Made by a program: the position numbers and the translations under genes
Shown: one piece after another, positions 41,110-49,727 of the stretch
Layout: every line of letters starts with the position of its first letter
Position numbering within the stretch: the stretch's first letter is position 1
Notes under the pieces: generated by a model
What the model was told of the DNA's origin: nothing
The model's database searches: none
The model's input: the letters and a program-made list of their open reading frames with translations, nothing else
Assembly: GCF_000521215.1 (NCBI RefSeq)
Contig: NZ_KI928940.1
Coordinates: 287,818 to 351,817, forward strand
Length of the DNA stretch: 64,000 nucleotides
Source: Labrenzia sp. DG1229
GTDB lineage: Bacteria > Pseudomonadota > Alphaproteobacteria > Rhizobiales > Stappiaceae
Direction: 5' to 3'

Positions 41110-41835
41110 GTGAGCAAGTTGTCGTTTGAAGAATGGTTGCAGTCCCGTTTGACGGCCCATGGATTTGCCTGCGGTGCGATTGACGGACACATAGGACCGA
41201 AAACCTTGCATGCCTTGCGCGGCTTCCAGAGCGCGCGCGGGCTCGCTCTGAGCGGCAAGGCGGACGATGCCACGGTCAAGGCGTTGCGGGAATCAAGTTC
41301 GCGGGTGTCCTTTGACGAAAAGGGGTTCATTCCCGATCGTGACAAGGATGCGCCCGACAATGGCCGACGCAGCATCTGGCCGCGGCAAAAGGATGTCTTG
41401 TCCTACTATGGAGCTGTCGGCACCAGTCAGACCCGCGTCGAGGTTCCCTGGGACATGCGCCTTGCCTGGGACATGGACGTGCGGGCGCGCACGATCACAC
41501 TTCATACCAAGGTCGCCGAAAGCGCCGAGCGAGTGCTGCATAAGGTGCGCGGGCTGTACTCCGACCGCGAATTGAAGGCGCTCGGCCTCGATCTGTTCGG
41601 CGGGTCCTTGAACGTGCGCCGGATGCGCGGTGGCTCACGCTATTCAATGCACAGTTGGGGCATTGCCATCGACTTCGACCCGATCCGAAACCGCCTGTCC
41701 TGGAAGCGGCCGCGGGCGCGGCTCTCGCTCGATGACGCTATTGGCTTCTGGCGTGCGTGGGAAGCCGAGGGCTGGGTGTCGCTCGGCCGGGAGCGGAACT
41801 TCGACTGGATGCACGTCCAGGCCGCCAGACTCTAA
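41110..41835 (+). CDS. endolysin: peptidoglycan-binding plus M15-type peptidase
   Basis: 241 residues from a GTG at 41110 (GGAGGG upstream). The N-terminal ~60 residues (GFACGAIDGHIGPKTLHALRGFQSARGL) form a PG_binding_1 repeat. The C-terminal domain has the M15 metallopeptidase pattern: GSRYSMHSWGIAIDFDP (zinc His and Asp) and FDWMHVQ (second His). It should cut cross-linking peptides of the cell wall. No signal peptide, so release needs the holin. Confidence 0.88.
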   Translation: MSKLSFEEWLQSRLTAHGFACGAIDGHIGPKTLHALRGFQSARGLALSGKADDATVKALRESSSRVSFDEKGFIPDRDKDAPDNGRRSIWPRQKDVLSYYGAVGTSQTRVEVPWDMRLAWDMDVRARTITLHTKVAESAERVLHKVRGLYSDRELKALGLDLFGGSLNVRRMRGGSRYSMHSWGIAIDFDPIRNRLSWKRPRARLSLDDAIGFWRAWEAEGWVSLGRERNFDWMHVQAARL

Positions 41836-41846
41836 CGGAGGTTCCC

Positions 41847-42074
41847 ATGGTCAAGACATACAAGCGCGAGACCGCATTCGCGCTGCTTATCATGCTGTTC
41901 GTGCTGTGCTGGTTTGACATCCTTACGGGTGGCAACACGAAGGCGTTCGCGTGGGCGGAAATGCTGGTCACGCCGATCTTTGCCTTTGTCGCAATCGCCT
42001 TCGGAGCGGACGCGGCGCTCAAGCAATGGCCGCGGCGCGATCAGCAACCGCCTGAAGAGTGGGGCGAGCGATGA
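41847..42074 (+). CDS. small membrane protein in lysis cassette
   Basis: 75 residues from ATG 41847 (GGAGG). Two hydrophobic segments (TAFALLIMLFVLCWFDILTGG and EMLVTPIFAFVAIAFGADAAL) with a positive C-terminus. Might be a holin or antiholin component. ATGA overlap with the next gene. Confidence 0.6.
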   Translation: MVKTYKRETAFALLIMLFVLCWFDILTGGNTKAFAWAEMLVTPIFAFVAIAFGADAALKQWPRRDQQPPEEWGER

Positions 42075-42466
42075 TCGGCAGCATCCTGGCAGGCTTCGCC
42101 GGCAAGCGGGTCCTTGCATCCCTTTGGGGCCTTGTCTGGCGGTTCCTCAACTCCTGGCCCGGCCGAATTCTTGTCATCGGCCTGGCTCTCTTCACCTGGC
42201 ACCAGGTCGACAAGACCAGCGCAGTCCGCAAGGCGGTCAACACATATGTCGCCGGGGCCGAGCTGACGTCGCTGCGTGTCCAGCTGGAAGAAACGAAACG
42301 CCGCAAGGCGGTCACTGATCGCGCGAACGCGCGTCATCTCACCCGTATCGAACAGGCCTACGCAGATGCGGAGGCCGCCGCAGAGGAGCTGGAACACTAT
42401 GCGTCGACCGTTGAGAGCAGCTGCGTGGTGCAGCCTGATCTTGTTGACCGCCTGCGCAACCGTTGA
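42071..42466 (+). CDS. inner-membrane spanin-like protein (Rz type)
   Basis: 131 residues from ATG 42071. One N-terminal membrane segment (ILVIGLALFTWHQV) is followed by a periplasmic coiled coil rich in charged residues (LTSLRVQLEETKRRKAVTDRANARH, IEQAYADAEAAAEELEHY). The layout is that of i-spanins. It would pair with the lipoprotein encoded by the overlapping gene to fuse inner and outer membranes at the last step of lysis. Confidence 0.7.
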   Translation: MIGSILAGFAGKRVLASLWGLVWRFLNSWPGRILVIGLALFTWHQVDKTSAVRKAVNTYVAGAELTSLRVQLEETKRRKAVTDRANARHLTRIEQAYADAEAAAEELEHYASTVESSCVVQPDLVDRLRNR

Positions 42467-42698
42467 CGACCGCCTGGAGGCGGCGGCAACGCGTGAGGGC
42501 GAGGTGAAGGCGACCAGGGCACTGCCCACGTATCCGGGTGACTGCCGGCACCGCGAGCGCTCCGGCGTTCGTGCCGGTGAACCGCTCGACGTCGCGCTGA
42601 TCCGCACCGACCAAGCGCTCGGCCGGGCCAATGCTCGGGTTTCCCGATGTGCCGGTTGGTACGACGACATCAAGACAGGTTTCGGGGGTGGGCAATGA
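42399..42698 (+). CDS. outer-membrane spanin-like lipoprotein (Rz1 type)
   Basis: 99 residues from ATG 42399 (GAGGAG upstream), in a different frame and overlapping the i-spanin gene by 68 bp. The N-terminus is a lipoprotein signal ending in the lipobox LLTAC (Cys at residue 19). The mature part is short and polar. It is longer than lambda Rz1 but fits the class. Overlap and order match spanin pairs. Confidence 0.65.
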   Translation: MRRPLRAAAWCSLILLTACATVDDRLEAAATREGEVKATRALPTYPGDCRHRERSGVRAGEPLDVALIRTDQALGRANARVSRCAGWYDDIKTGFGGGQ

Positions 42699-43024
42699 GC
42701 GATTGGGTTGAATGGGCGAGTCGTGCGCCCGTCATCAAATGGGCGGTCATCGTCGGCTTTGCGTTTCTAAGCGCGCTGATGCAGCGCGACATGAACCTGC
42801 TTGGACGGTCTCTGACCGTGATTGCGGGGATCTTTGCCGCCGTGGTTTTTGCCGAACCGCTCATTTTGTTCTTTGAACTTGATGCCGCCTACGGAAATGC
42901 GGTCGCGGCAGTCCTGGCACTGACAGGCCGCAACTGGACGGCTTTTGCAATCCGGGCGACCCGCGATCCCGTCGAGACACTTTCCCGGGTGAAATCGGCC
43001 TGGTGGGGCAAGCCTCGCAAGTAA
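42695..43024 (+). CDS. holin-like membrane protein
   Basis: 109 residues from ATG 42695 (ATGA overlap). Three hydrophobic stretches (VIKWAVIVGFAFLSALM, LTVIAGIFAAVVFAEPLILFF, NAVAAVLALTG) followed by a positive tail (RVKSAWWGKPRK) is a class I holin layout. Location in the lysis cassette supports it. Confidence 0.65.
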   Translation: MSDWVEWASRAPVIKWAVIVGFAFLSALMQRDMNLLGRSLTVIAGIFAAVVFAEPLILFFELDAAYGNAVAAVLALTGRNWTAFAIRATRDPVETLSRVKSAWWGKPRK

Positions 43025-43094
43025 CCGGCCTGCAATCCCTCTCATTCTTCAAAACATCTGACTAAGGCGCCTATCGGCGCGCATGGAGAGACTT

Positions 43095-43361
43095 ATGACC
43101 ACTCAAGGCATTGAAACCCTGAGCGATGTCGCTTGGACAGAAGTTGCAAACGGTTCAACCAACGTCACCATTGCGACCAGGTCGACGGAAAGGTTTTTCG
43201 TGGTCCTTTCCGCGACCGCGCCGGCGGTTGGTCTGGACCGGGACGGCACCTTTGAAGGTGTGGCGGGCAGGCCTGTCGGGTACAGCGACCTGACGCCAAC
43301 TGACAGGGTCTGGGCGATTTCAAACAAGGGCGCGCTCAAGGTTTCGGTCGTCAGGTCATGA
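43095..43361 (+). CDS. small beta-rich structural protein
   Basis: 88 residues from ATG 43095 with GGAGAG five bases upstream (an ATG at 43083 is worse). VAWTEVANGSTNVTIATRSTERFFVVLS and RVWAISNKGALKVSVVRS suggest a beta sandwich, as in small virion decoration or fibre-attached proteins. Overlaps the tailspike gene by 4 bp. Confidence 0.55.
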   Translation: MTTQGIETLSDVAWTEVANGSTNVTIATRSTERFFVVLSATAPAVGLDRDGTFEGVAGRPVGYSDLTPTDRVWAISNKGALKVSVVRS

Positions 43362-46300
43362 ACGGCATCTTTCATGGCCGGGTTTCCATGCGCGGCACCC
43401 GCTTCGGCCGGGGTGTGCTGTTCGGCAGTTTCGGGGCAAGCACCGCACCTGTCGGCAACAAGCCGACGGATGTCACCCTGTCGGCCGCGTCCATTCTGGA
43501 AACAGCCTTGCCGAACACGATCGTTGCCACGATCAGTTCCAACGGCGATGCGCCGTGGCTGTTTTCGATTATCGACGATCCGGACAGCAAGTTCCGGATT
43601 GTCGGCAGCAACCTGGTGCTTGATCAGCCGCTCGACTATGAGACTGCAACCAGCCACAACGTCACGATCCGGGCTGCCAACCTTGGCGGGTTCCATGACA
43701 AGGAACTGACGATCTCGGTCATCGACGTTGTCGAGGCCGTTGCACCGACGGTGGTCAACCTGTCGACGGCCAGTGTGCTTGAAAGCGCCGGCATCGGCTC
43801 TGTGGTTGCGACGATCTCCAGTGATGGCACTGCGCCCGTCACCTATTCGATCGAGGCTGATCCGGACGGCAAGTTCCGGATCGAGGGCAGCAACCTGGTG
43901 CTCGACCAGGCGATCGACTTTGAAACCGACACCGAACATCCGGTGACGATCCGCGCGACCAATGCGGCCGATTTCGCGGTCGGTGCCTTTACCATCACCG
44001 TGACAGATGTTGCCGAGGCCGTTGCACCGACGGTGGTCAACCTGTCGACGACCAGTGTGTCCGAAGGCGCCAGTGTTGGCGCTGTTGTCGCGACGATCTC
44101 CAGTGATGGCACCGCGCCCGTTTCTTATACGATCGAGGCTGATCCGGACGGCAAGTTCCGGATTGAGGGCAGCAACCTGGTGCTCGACCAGGCGATCGAC
44201 TTTGAAACCGATACCGAACACCCGGTGACGATCCGCGCAACAAACGCAGCGGGCTTCGAGGACGGTGCCTTTACGATCTCGGTGACCGACGTCGTCGAAG
44301 CCGTAGAGCCGACGGTCGTCAACCTGTCGGCGACCAGCGTGCTGGAAAGTGCCGGCATCGGCGCTTTTGTTGCAACGATCTCCAGCGATGGTACCGCGCC
44401 CGTTACCTATACGATCGAGAACGATCCGGACGGCAAGTTCGCAATCAACGGCAATGCCCTGGAACTGGCGGCAACGATTGACTTCGCCACGGACAATGAG
44501 CACCCGGTAACGATCCGCGCGACCAACGCTGCAGGCTTCGAGGTCGGTGCATTTACGATCTCGGTGACGCAGGTCGTGTCTGGAACCATTGAAACCGGCT
44601 TTCTTGCCGATCGGGATGAAGGCACGGACGGGGATCTGTTCGTTGACAGGGTCAACGGTCTGCCGGGCAATGACGGGCTGACGGTCGCTGCAGCGTTGTC
44701 GACTGTTCAGGCGGCGCTCGATCTGGCGCAGCCCGGGGATGTCGTCAAGATCCGTAATGCCGACGGATCCAAGTACCGGGAAAGCATTGTGCCGCCGTCC
44801 GGCTTGGCCGGTCAGCGCATAACGCTGTCGGGATACGGAACCGAGAAGCCTGTCATCACGGCGGCGGAAGCTTTGACCGATGCCGTTGCGTGCACGGAGG
44901 CTGACGAGGATGTTGTCGGCGCGAACTACGGCCAGATGTACAAGGTCGTCGGGCTGGCCAAGACCGACATTGCGTCGGATGACCCGCGCGCGGCGTTCCT
45001 GTTCGAAAATGACGTTCCGATGCGGCCTTGCATGGGGCGCCGGCCCAATCCGCAATATCCGCATACGGAACGCGCGACAAAGGACTGGCTCGACGCCGAC
45101 GAAATGGTGACGACTGGGGCAGCTCCGAACATCCTGATAGAAGGGCACCGCAAGCCGTCTTTCACCGACCGGTTCACAAAGGCGCAGCTTGAGAATTGCG
45201 ACATCCTGTTTCACCGCTATCCGAACGGCGACACGCGGGCAGAGGTCCTGAGCTTCGACGAGGCGACGAAAACGATCTACTTCGATCAGACCGGGATCAC
45301 CGATATTCGCCGGACGCTTGAATCGAACCCTTACAAGAACCGTTTCATTCTGGTGAACCTGTTGCCGATGATGCGCCGGGGCGAATGGGGCTTTGTCGAC
45401 AACGGGGCGACCGTCGATATCTATTTCTGGCCGAGCGATGTCGGCAACGTCAACGTCAACATCGAGTATTCCAGGCGCGGTTATTGCGTCGATGTGACCG
45501 GCAAGAGCCATCTGAATTTCAAGTCGATCATTCTCGAGCGCTCGAGTTCGGCGGGCGACAAGAACGACGGCCACTATGCTTTCAACGCGGGCAACAGCGT
45601 CGGCGCGTCGCCCTATGCGACCGACATCGAACTGGACAATGTCTGGGTCAGGGACACCTACCGGTCGGAGAGCAGCTACGCGCCGATCTGGATGCGCAAT
45701 GTCAATAATTTCAAGGTCTCTCAGTCAACGGTTTCGGATGCGGTCAACCAGTTCGGAATTCAGGCGACCGGGCCTTTCTGGAATGAATATGACAGTTCGC
45801 CGACCGGCGCATGGATTGACAGATGCGTCGTGCTCAGAGCCGACCAGTCCCCGATCCGGCTCTATGGCCTGAAGGACTTCATCGTTTCGCGTGGCCACTA
45901 TATCAACTGCGGACAGGCGGCACATGCCAACAAGGGCAACATCTACGGCGGCGGCCATAACGGTCTGTGGATTCATAACTATTGGTGGGCCTGCCCGGGT
46001 TACTGGACCTTCCAGCGCTCGTCCGGACAGTTTTTCGTCTTCAACTTCATCCATGGCAACACGCTCGATACAGACGGCCGGGCGATCGAAGATCAGAACT
46101 ATGACGACACGACCGACATTCCGCAGCTGTCCCCGGCAACCGGTCAGGGCATCGTCGGCGACACTTACATCTTTAACAACATTGTCGTGCCGTGGCGGAA
46201 CGCAGCGACATATCCGACAGCGGTGATCCTGGGCTCGCTTGCCGAGATCTGGATCGAGTTCGCGTCCATGAACAACATCATGAACGGCGCCGGTTACGTT

Positions 46301-48034
46301 GCTGAAAAGCTTATCCCGGGCGGCGTGAAGAACAATGTTCACACGCAGCAGGCGCCGTATGATCTGAGCGACAGCCTTGTGCCGTTCGATCAGGTTTACG
46401 AGGACATTATCAAGGGTGATGTCGCGTTCAAGGTCGACAGCCCGACCTTGTCACTGACAGGTCATGCGATTGACATTCTGCCCGGGACGGGCGGTCCGGT
46501 CACGCTGGCGGGGCAATTCCCGGCCTATGACGGGTTCGGTCTTGATATTGCCGGCAATCCGATCAGCTTCGCGGCGCCACCTGTCGGCGCGGTTGCGAAC
46601 CCTGCCAATCTGCACCGGTTCGACCCTGTCTGGGTCGTGCGGCCCAAGCTTTTGAACGCTCCGGTCGTCGGCGGGTCGGTCACGGCGGATGCCGGTTACA
46701 TCATGGCGGCGGGGCATACGGCGCTGACCTATCAGTGGTATCTGGTCGATGACGTTTATGATCCGCGCGAGGACTGGTCGCCGGTCGGCGGCGCGGATGC
46801 TGCGGCCTATGCGCCTGTGGCCGGTGATGTCGGCAAGTATCTCGCCCGGCGAACAGCAATGGAGGGTATCGAGGAATGGTCGCTGATGACGGTGCCGGTC
46901 GTGGCAACCTATCCGGTCGAGACGCCGACGGTTCTGCATGAATATCAGAACAGCACGCTCGGCGTGACCGGCTGGACGGATACCGGCACATTCACCCCGA
47001 CCGGCAAGCCGCTGATCGTGATTTTCACAACGCTGAATATCCCGCTTGCGGAAAGCACGATCACGGCAACGATCGGCGCACCAGGGCGCTCGCTCGGGAC
47101 AGGAACAGCGGTGCCCGTGAAATCCACGGTTTCCATCCGGACACGCAACCAGCAGGCCTTTGCCTTCATTGCGGATCCCGGCACGGACGATGTCTCCATC
47201 CAATTCGAGAGCGCGTCGGGACAGAACGCTGTTGCCGTGACGGTTCTGCAGGCGGGCGGCCTTTCGGACATCATCCTCGGTGACGTGGTCGGTAACAGCG
47301 GTTCAGCGGCTCTGGCAACGAAAATCACCAGCACGTCCGAATATAGCGGTATCCTGCATTCGGTCTGCCGGTATGACGGCGATCTGACCGAGGACATCAC
47401 CTGGACCGGGGCTGGCGAGATCCATCAGGGCAATACCGGTGACGCAGAAACGTCCGCTGATCTTGCGTTCAGCCTGGCCTATGTGCAGGGCGCTCCGATC
47501 GAGGAATATGCGGCAACGGCAAGCTGGACGGATGATCACACGGTCACGATCGTGTCGATCGAGCTTGTTGCGGATGCCGCTCCACCAGTCGTTGTGACCG
47601 ACATCATGGCCGGGTATGGCGACTTCGCTGATCCGCTGCTCTGGACCATCGTCAAGACCGAGGCGTCTGTTGTTGACAATGTTGCCCGGTTCGCCGGAAC
47701 AACGCAGTCCTTCACCCGGATCGAGATCACGGGACCGGACAGGCGCCCGGTCACGCCAGGCACGGTCCTGGATCTATCATTCGACATTCCCCGGATGGAT
47801 GCCGAGGGCAGGCTCTGGATCAATGTCGAGCCGTTCAACAGTTCCGGTCAGTCTCTTGGCGGATCGGTGACGATCTACGACTCCAACGCCGAGGGCATTT
47901 TCACGATACCGGAGACGCGGACAAAGCTTGGCGCCTATACGGTTCCAGCTGATGCCGTGACGCTCGAGGTCAGCCTGAACTGTGTCGACATCGGCTCGGA
48001 TTACGACATCGACAATCTGATGCTGACCTACTGA
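43358..48034 (+). CDS. giant tailspike-like protein with Ig/cadherin-like repeats and beta-helix
   Basis: 1558 residues. Residues 35-405 contain four ~94-residue cadherin-like repeats (each with VVATISSDGTAPV-type and DPDGKFRIEGSNLVLDQAIDFET blocks). From about 410 to 1050 is a pectate-lyase-like parallel beta-helix: NGLPGNDGLTVAAALSTVQAALDLAQPGD opening, then many Asn/Gly turns (NVWVRDTYRSE, FKVSQSTVSDAVNQF, IYGGGHNGLWIHNYWW). The C-terminal ~500 residues hold Ig-like and carbohydrate-binding-like beta domains. It probably binds and perhaps cleaves a surface polysaccharide. No catalytic residues can be assigned with certainty. Confidence 0.75.
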   Translation: MNGIFHGRVSMRGTRFGRGVLFGSFGASTAPVGNKPTDVTLSAASILETALPNTIVATISSNGDAPWLFSIIDDPDSKFRIVGSNLVLDQPLDYETATSHNVTIRAANLGGFHDKELTISVIDVVEAVAPTVVNLSTASVLESAGIGSVVATISSDGTAPVTYSIEADPDGKFRIEGSNLVLDQAIDFETDTEHPVTIRATNAADFAVGAFTITVTDVAEAVAPTVVNLSTTSVSEGASVGAVVATISSDGTAPVSYTIEADPDGKFRIEGSNLVLDQAIDFETDTEHPVTIRATNAAGFEDGAFTISVTDVVEAVEPTVVNLSATSVLESAGIGAFVATISSDGTAPVTYTIENDPDGKFAINGNALELAATIDFATDNEHPVTIRATNAAGFEVGAFTISVTQVVSGTIETGFLADRDEGTDGDLFVDRVNGLPGNDGLTVAAALSTVQAALDLAQPGDVVKIRNADGSKYRESIVPPSGLAGQRITLSGYGTEKPVITAAEALTDAVACTEADEDVVGANYGQMYKVVGLAKTDIASDDPRAAFLFENDVPMRPCMGRRPNPQYPHTERATKDWLDADEMVTTGAAPNILIEGHRKPSFTDRFTKAQLENCDILFHRYPNGDTRAEVLSFDEATKTIYFDQTGITDIRRTLESNPYKNRFILVNLLPMMRRGEWGFVDNGATVDIYFWPSDVGNVNVNIEYSRRGYCVDVTGKSHLNFKSIILERSSSAGDKNDGHYAFNAGNSVGASPYATDIELDNVWVRDTYRSESSYAPIWMRNVNNFKVSQSTVSDAVNQFGIQATGPFWNEYDSSPTGAWIDRCVVLRADQSPIRLYGLKDFIVSRGHYINCGQAAHANKGNIYGGGHNGLWIHNYWWACPGYWTFQRSSGQFFVFNFIHGNTLDTDGRAIEDQNYDDTTDIPQLSPATGQGIVGDTYIFNNIVVPWRNAATYPTAVILGSLAEIWIEFASMNNIMNGAGYVAEKLIPGGVKNNVHTQQAPYDLSDSLVPFDQVYEDIIKGDVAFKVDSPTLSLTGHAIDILPGTGGPVTLAGQFPAYDGFGLDIAGNPISFAAPPVGAVANPANLHRFDPVWVVRPKLLNAPVVGGSVTADAGYIMAAGHTALTYQWYLVDDVYDPREDWSPVGGADAAAYAPVAGDVGKYLARRTAMEGIEEWSLMTVPVVATYPVETPTVLHEYQNSTLGVTGWTDTGTFTPTGKPLIVIFTTLNIPLAESTITATIGAPGRSLGTGTAVPVKSTVSIRTRNQQAFAFIADPGTDDVSIQFESASGQNAVAVTVLQAGGLSDIILGDVVGNSGSAALATKITSTSEYSGILHSVCRYDGDLTEDITWTGAGEIHQGNTGDAETSADLAFSLAYVQGAPIEEYAATASWTDDHTVTIVSIELVADAAPPVVVTDIMAGYGDFADPLLWTIVKTEASVVDNVARFAGTTQSFTRIEITGPDRRPVTPGTVLDLSFDIPRMDAEGRLWINVEPFNSSGQSLGGSVTIYDSNAEGIFTIPETRTKLGAYTVPADAVTLEVSLNCVDIGSDYDIDNLMLTY
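43460..44580 (+). repeat. 282-bp tandem coding repeats (four units)
   Basis: The conserved codons for APTVVNL / EPTVVNL start 282 bp apart (43742, 44024, 44306). Units 2 and 3 are nearly identical at nucleotide level (GATCCGGACGGCAAGTTCCG shared), units 1 and 4 more diverged. Recent unequal duplication within the fibre gene is the simplest reading. Confidence 0.8.
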
Positions 48035-48053
48035 CGGGGGTCGGCTCTCCTGC

Positions 48054-48928
48054 CTAGACACTTGCCGGAAGAACTTTCCTCAAGGCAAGCGTTGCGGCGA
48101 GGGAGCCGGTCACCACTGCGGGGAACAGCAGCGGGCTGCCGATCGGTACAACATAGAGAACGGCGGCCAGGACTGCCGGGTGCGAAAGATAGAGACCGAA
48201 GGAAATGTCCGACAGGAAATTGGTCAGGGCCGACTGCGGCAGTCGAACCGCCATGGCGAGCACGACGGCCAGCCCGGCCACCGCCAGCTGAATGGTCATG
48301 CCGTCGATACCCAAAAGCAAGGCGCTGAAGCCGGACAGCGCGAGCACAGCCGGGGGCAGCAAGGCATTGTGCGTCCGGCGCATGATCAGGCCGGCGCACG
48401 CAGCGGGGATGACAGCCAGCCATTGCATGAAGGGCGTGGGAACCGTCTGTGTGTTGAACACCCAGAGAGCCGCAGCTGACAGCACCAGGCAGAGCGTCCA
48501 GAGCGCTGCCGGCGGCAGGCGTTCCGGCACCGCGGTGCAAGCGCACAGGAAGACAAAGGCAAAGGGCAGAAACCAGAGATGGATTGACGTTCCTGCGAAC
48601 AGCATCCAGGGGGCAAACTCGCTGGAAGAGGCGTTCCGGAGACCACGCTTTGCGCGATCTTGAGCGCGGCGTAAATAGCGCTCCAGATCAGCCATGGCAC
48701 AATCAACCTGCGGGCACTGCCTTCCAGGCTGCGGCCTTCGCCGAAATAGACAAGCAGGATGACGAACATCGGCAGAGCGGCAAGGCTGATCGGGTGGCCA
48801 GGCGTGCCGCAGTGAAACTGGATGATGCCGATCGCACCGACAAACCGCAGAAGGTCAACACTGCCGTTTCTCGTTTGCGCGGGTGCGTGCGGTCTTGCAG
48901 TTGAATAGTTTGCAGTAAAAGTAAGCAT
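48054..48928 (-). pseudogene. acyltransferase-3 family O-acetylase, frameshifted
   Basis: The N-terminal third reads from ATG 48928: SVDLLRFVGAIGIIQFHCGTPGHP is the acyltransferase-3 opening with the conserved His. At about 48625 the frame changes by -1, and the rest follows in a second frame: SSSEFAPWMLFAGTSIHLWFLPFAF, several membrane helices, and SDISFGLYLSHPAV near the end. Repaired length is ~290 residues, close to the family. In lysogens such enzymes acetylate O-antigen and block further infection. The lesion is a single missing base, so sequencing error or contingency switching cannot be separated from decay. Confidence 0.75.
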
Positions 48929-48970
48929 TGAAAAGGTCTTTCTAGACGCTCTCAATGCTCATGAAACAGA

Positions 48971-49106
48971 ATTGGTTATAGTGTTGCGGCGGACCGTGCT
49001 GTTTCAAACAATAATTGACAACTAATTCTCGGTTGCGTAGCGTTCATCTTGAAACGCTTGAGTATTTTTACGCAACCTTTGGTGCTCGTGAGACACTATA
49101 ACCAAT
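48971..49106. repeat. inverted-repeat-bounded segment (possible invertible promoter)
   Basis: ATTGGTTATAGTGT (48971-48984) and ACACTATAACCAAT (49093-49106) are perfect 14-bp inverted repeats. Inside lies a second perfect pair, GGTTGCGTA (49031-49039) and TACGCAACC (49069-49077), and a GCGTT/AACGC stem. The 136-bp segment lies between a divergent acyltransferase gene (start 48928) and a recombinase gene whose TTG start is 12 bases past the right repeat. The geometry fits a FimB-type inversion switch. Confidence 0.6.
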
Positions 49107-49117
49107 AGGGTTGCGAC

Positions 49118-49690
49118 TTGGACGGCGGACTTCAGCTCTACGCGCCTGACGGCAGGCGTCTTTATCTCAATGGCAGTGAACGAATGTCCTTTCTGGAGGC
49201 CGCAGAGCGGTCCCCGGACCGGATACGGCTGCTCTGCCGGGTGATCGCCTATTCCGGCTGCAGGCTCTCCGAGGCCTTGTCGCTGACGGCTCAAAGCTTC
49301 CAGGCGCAAACGGGCGTTGTGTCGATCCGCTCGCTGAAAAAGCGCAACAAGATTGTTTTCCGGGAAATCCCGTTGCCGGAAGATCTGGTCCAGGATCTCG
49401 GCAAGGTGTTTGCGGTGGAGTTCGCCGGCGCCCAGGCCGTGCCACTCTGGTCGGTGTCACGGTCGACAGCCTGGCGGCATCTGAAACATGTCATGGCGGT
49501 TGCCGGCATCGACGGGCCGCAGGCCAATCCAAAAGGGTTGCGGCATGCCTTCGGTATCCACGCGATCGCGTCGAATGTTCCACTTCACATGCTGCAGCGC
49601 TGGCTTGGTCATGCGGATATGAAGACGACGGCGATCTATGCGCAGGCGATCGGGCCGGAAGAACGGCAGATCGCGGCGCGGATGTGGTGA
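49118..49690 (+). CDS. short tyrosine recombinase (FimB/FimE-sized)
   Basis: 190 residues from a TTG; an in-frame stop at 49106 rules out a longer protein. Only the catalytic domain is present: CRLSEALSL (first Arg, residue ~49), KKRNK (catalytic Lys loop), GLRHAFGIHA (Arg-His pair; the usual preceding His is Lys), RWLGHADMKTTAIYA (His/Trp box and Tyr nucleophile). The size is that of DNA invertases of the Fim family rather than of integrases. The adjacent inverted repeats are its natural candidates for substrate. Confidence 0.75.
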   Translation: MDGGLQLYAPDGRRLYLNGSERMSFLEAAERSPDRIRLLCRVIAYSGCRLSEALSLTAQSFQAQTGVVSIRSLKKRNKIVFREIPLPEDLVQDLGKVFAVEFAGAQAVPLWSVSRSTAWRHLKHVMAVAGIDGPQANPKGLRHAFGIHAIASNVPLHMLQRWLGHADMKTTAIYAQAIGPEERQIAARMW

Positions 49691-49727
49691 GGGGGCAGCG
49701 TCGCGATCAAATCTATAAAACTCAACT

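Noticed and set aside
43103-45574. 823-residue minus-strand open frame
   Set aside because: It is antisense to the tailspike gene, mirrors its repeats (GRRQVDHRR-type periodicity) and has no start context; a shadow of GC-rich codon usage.
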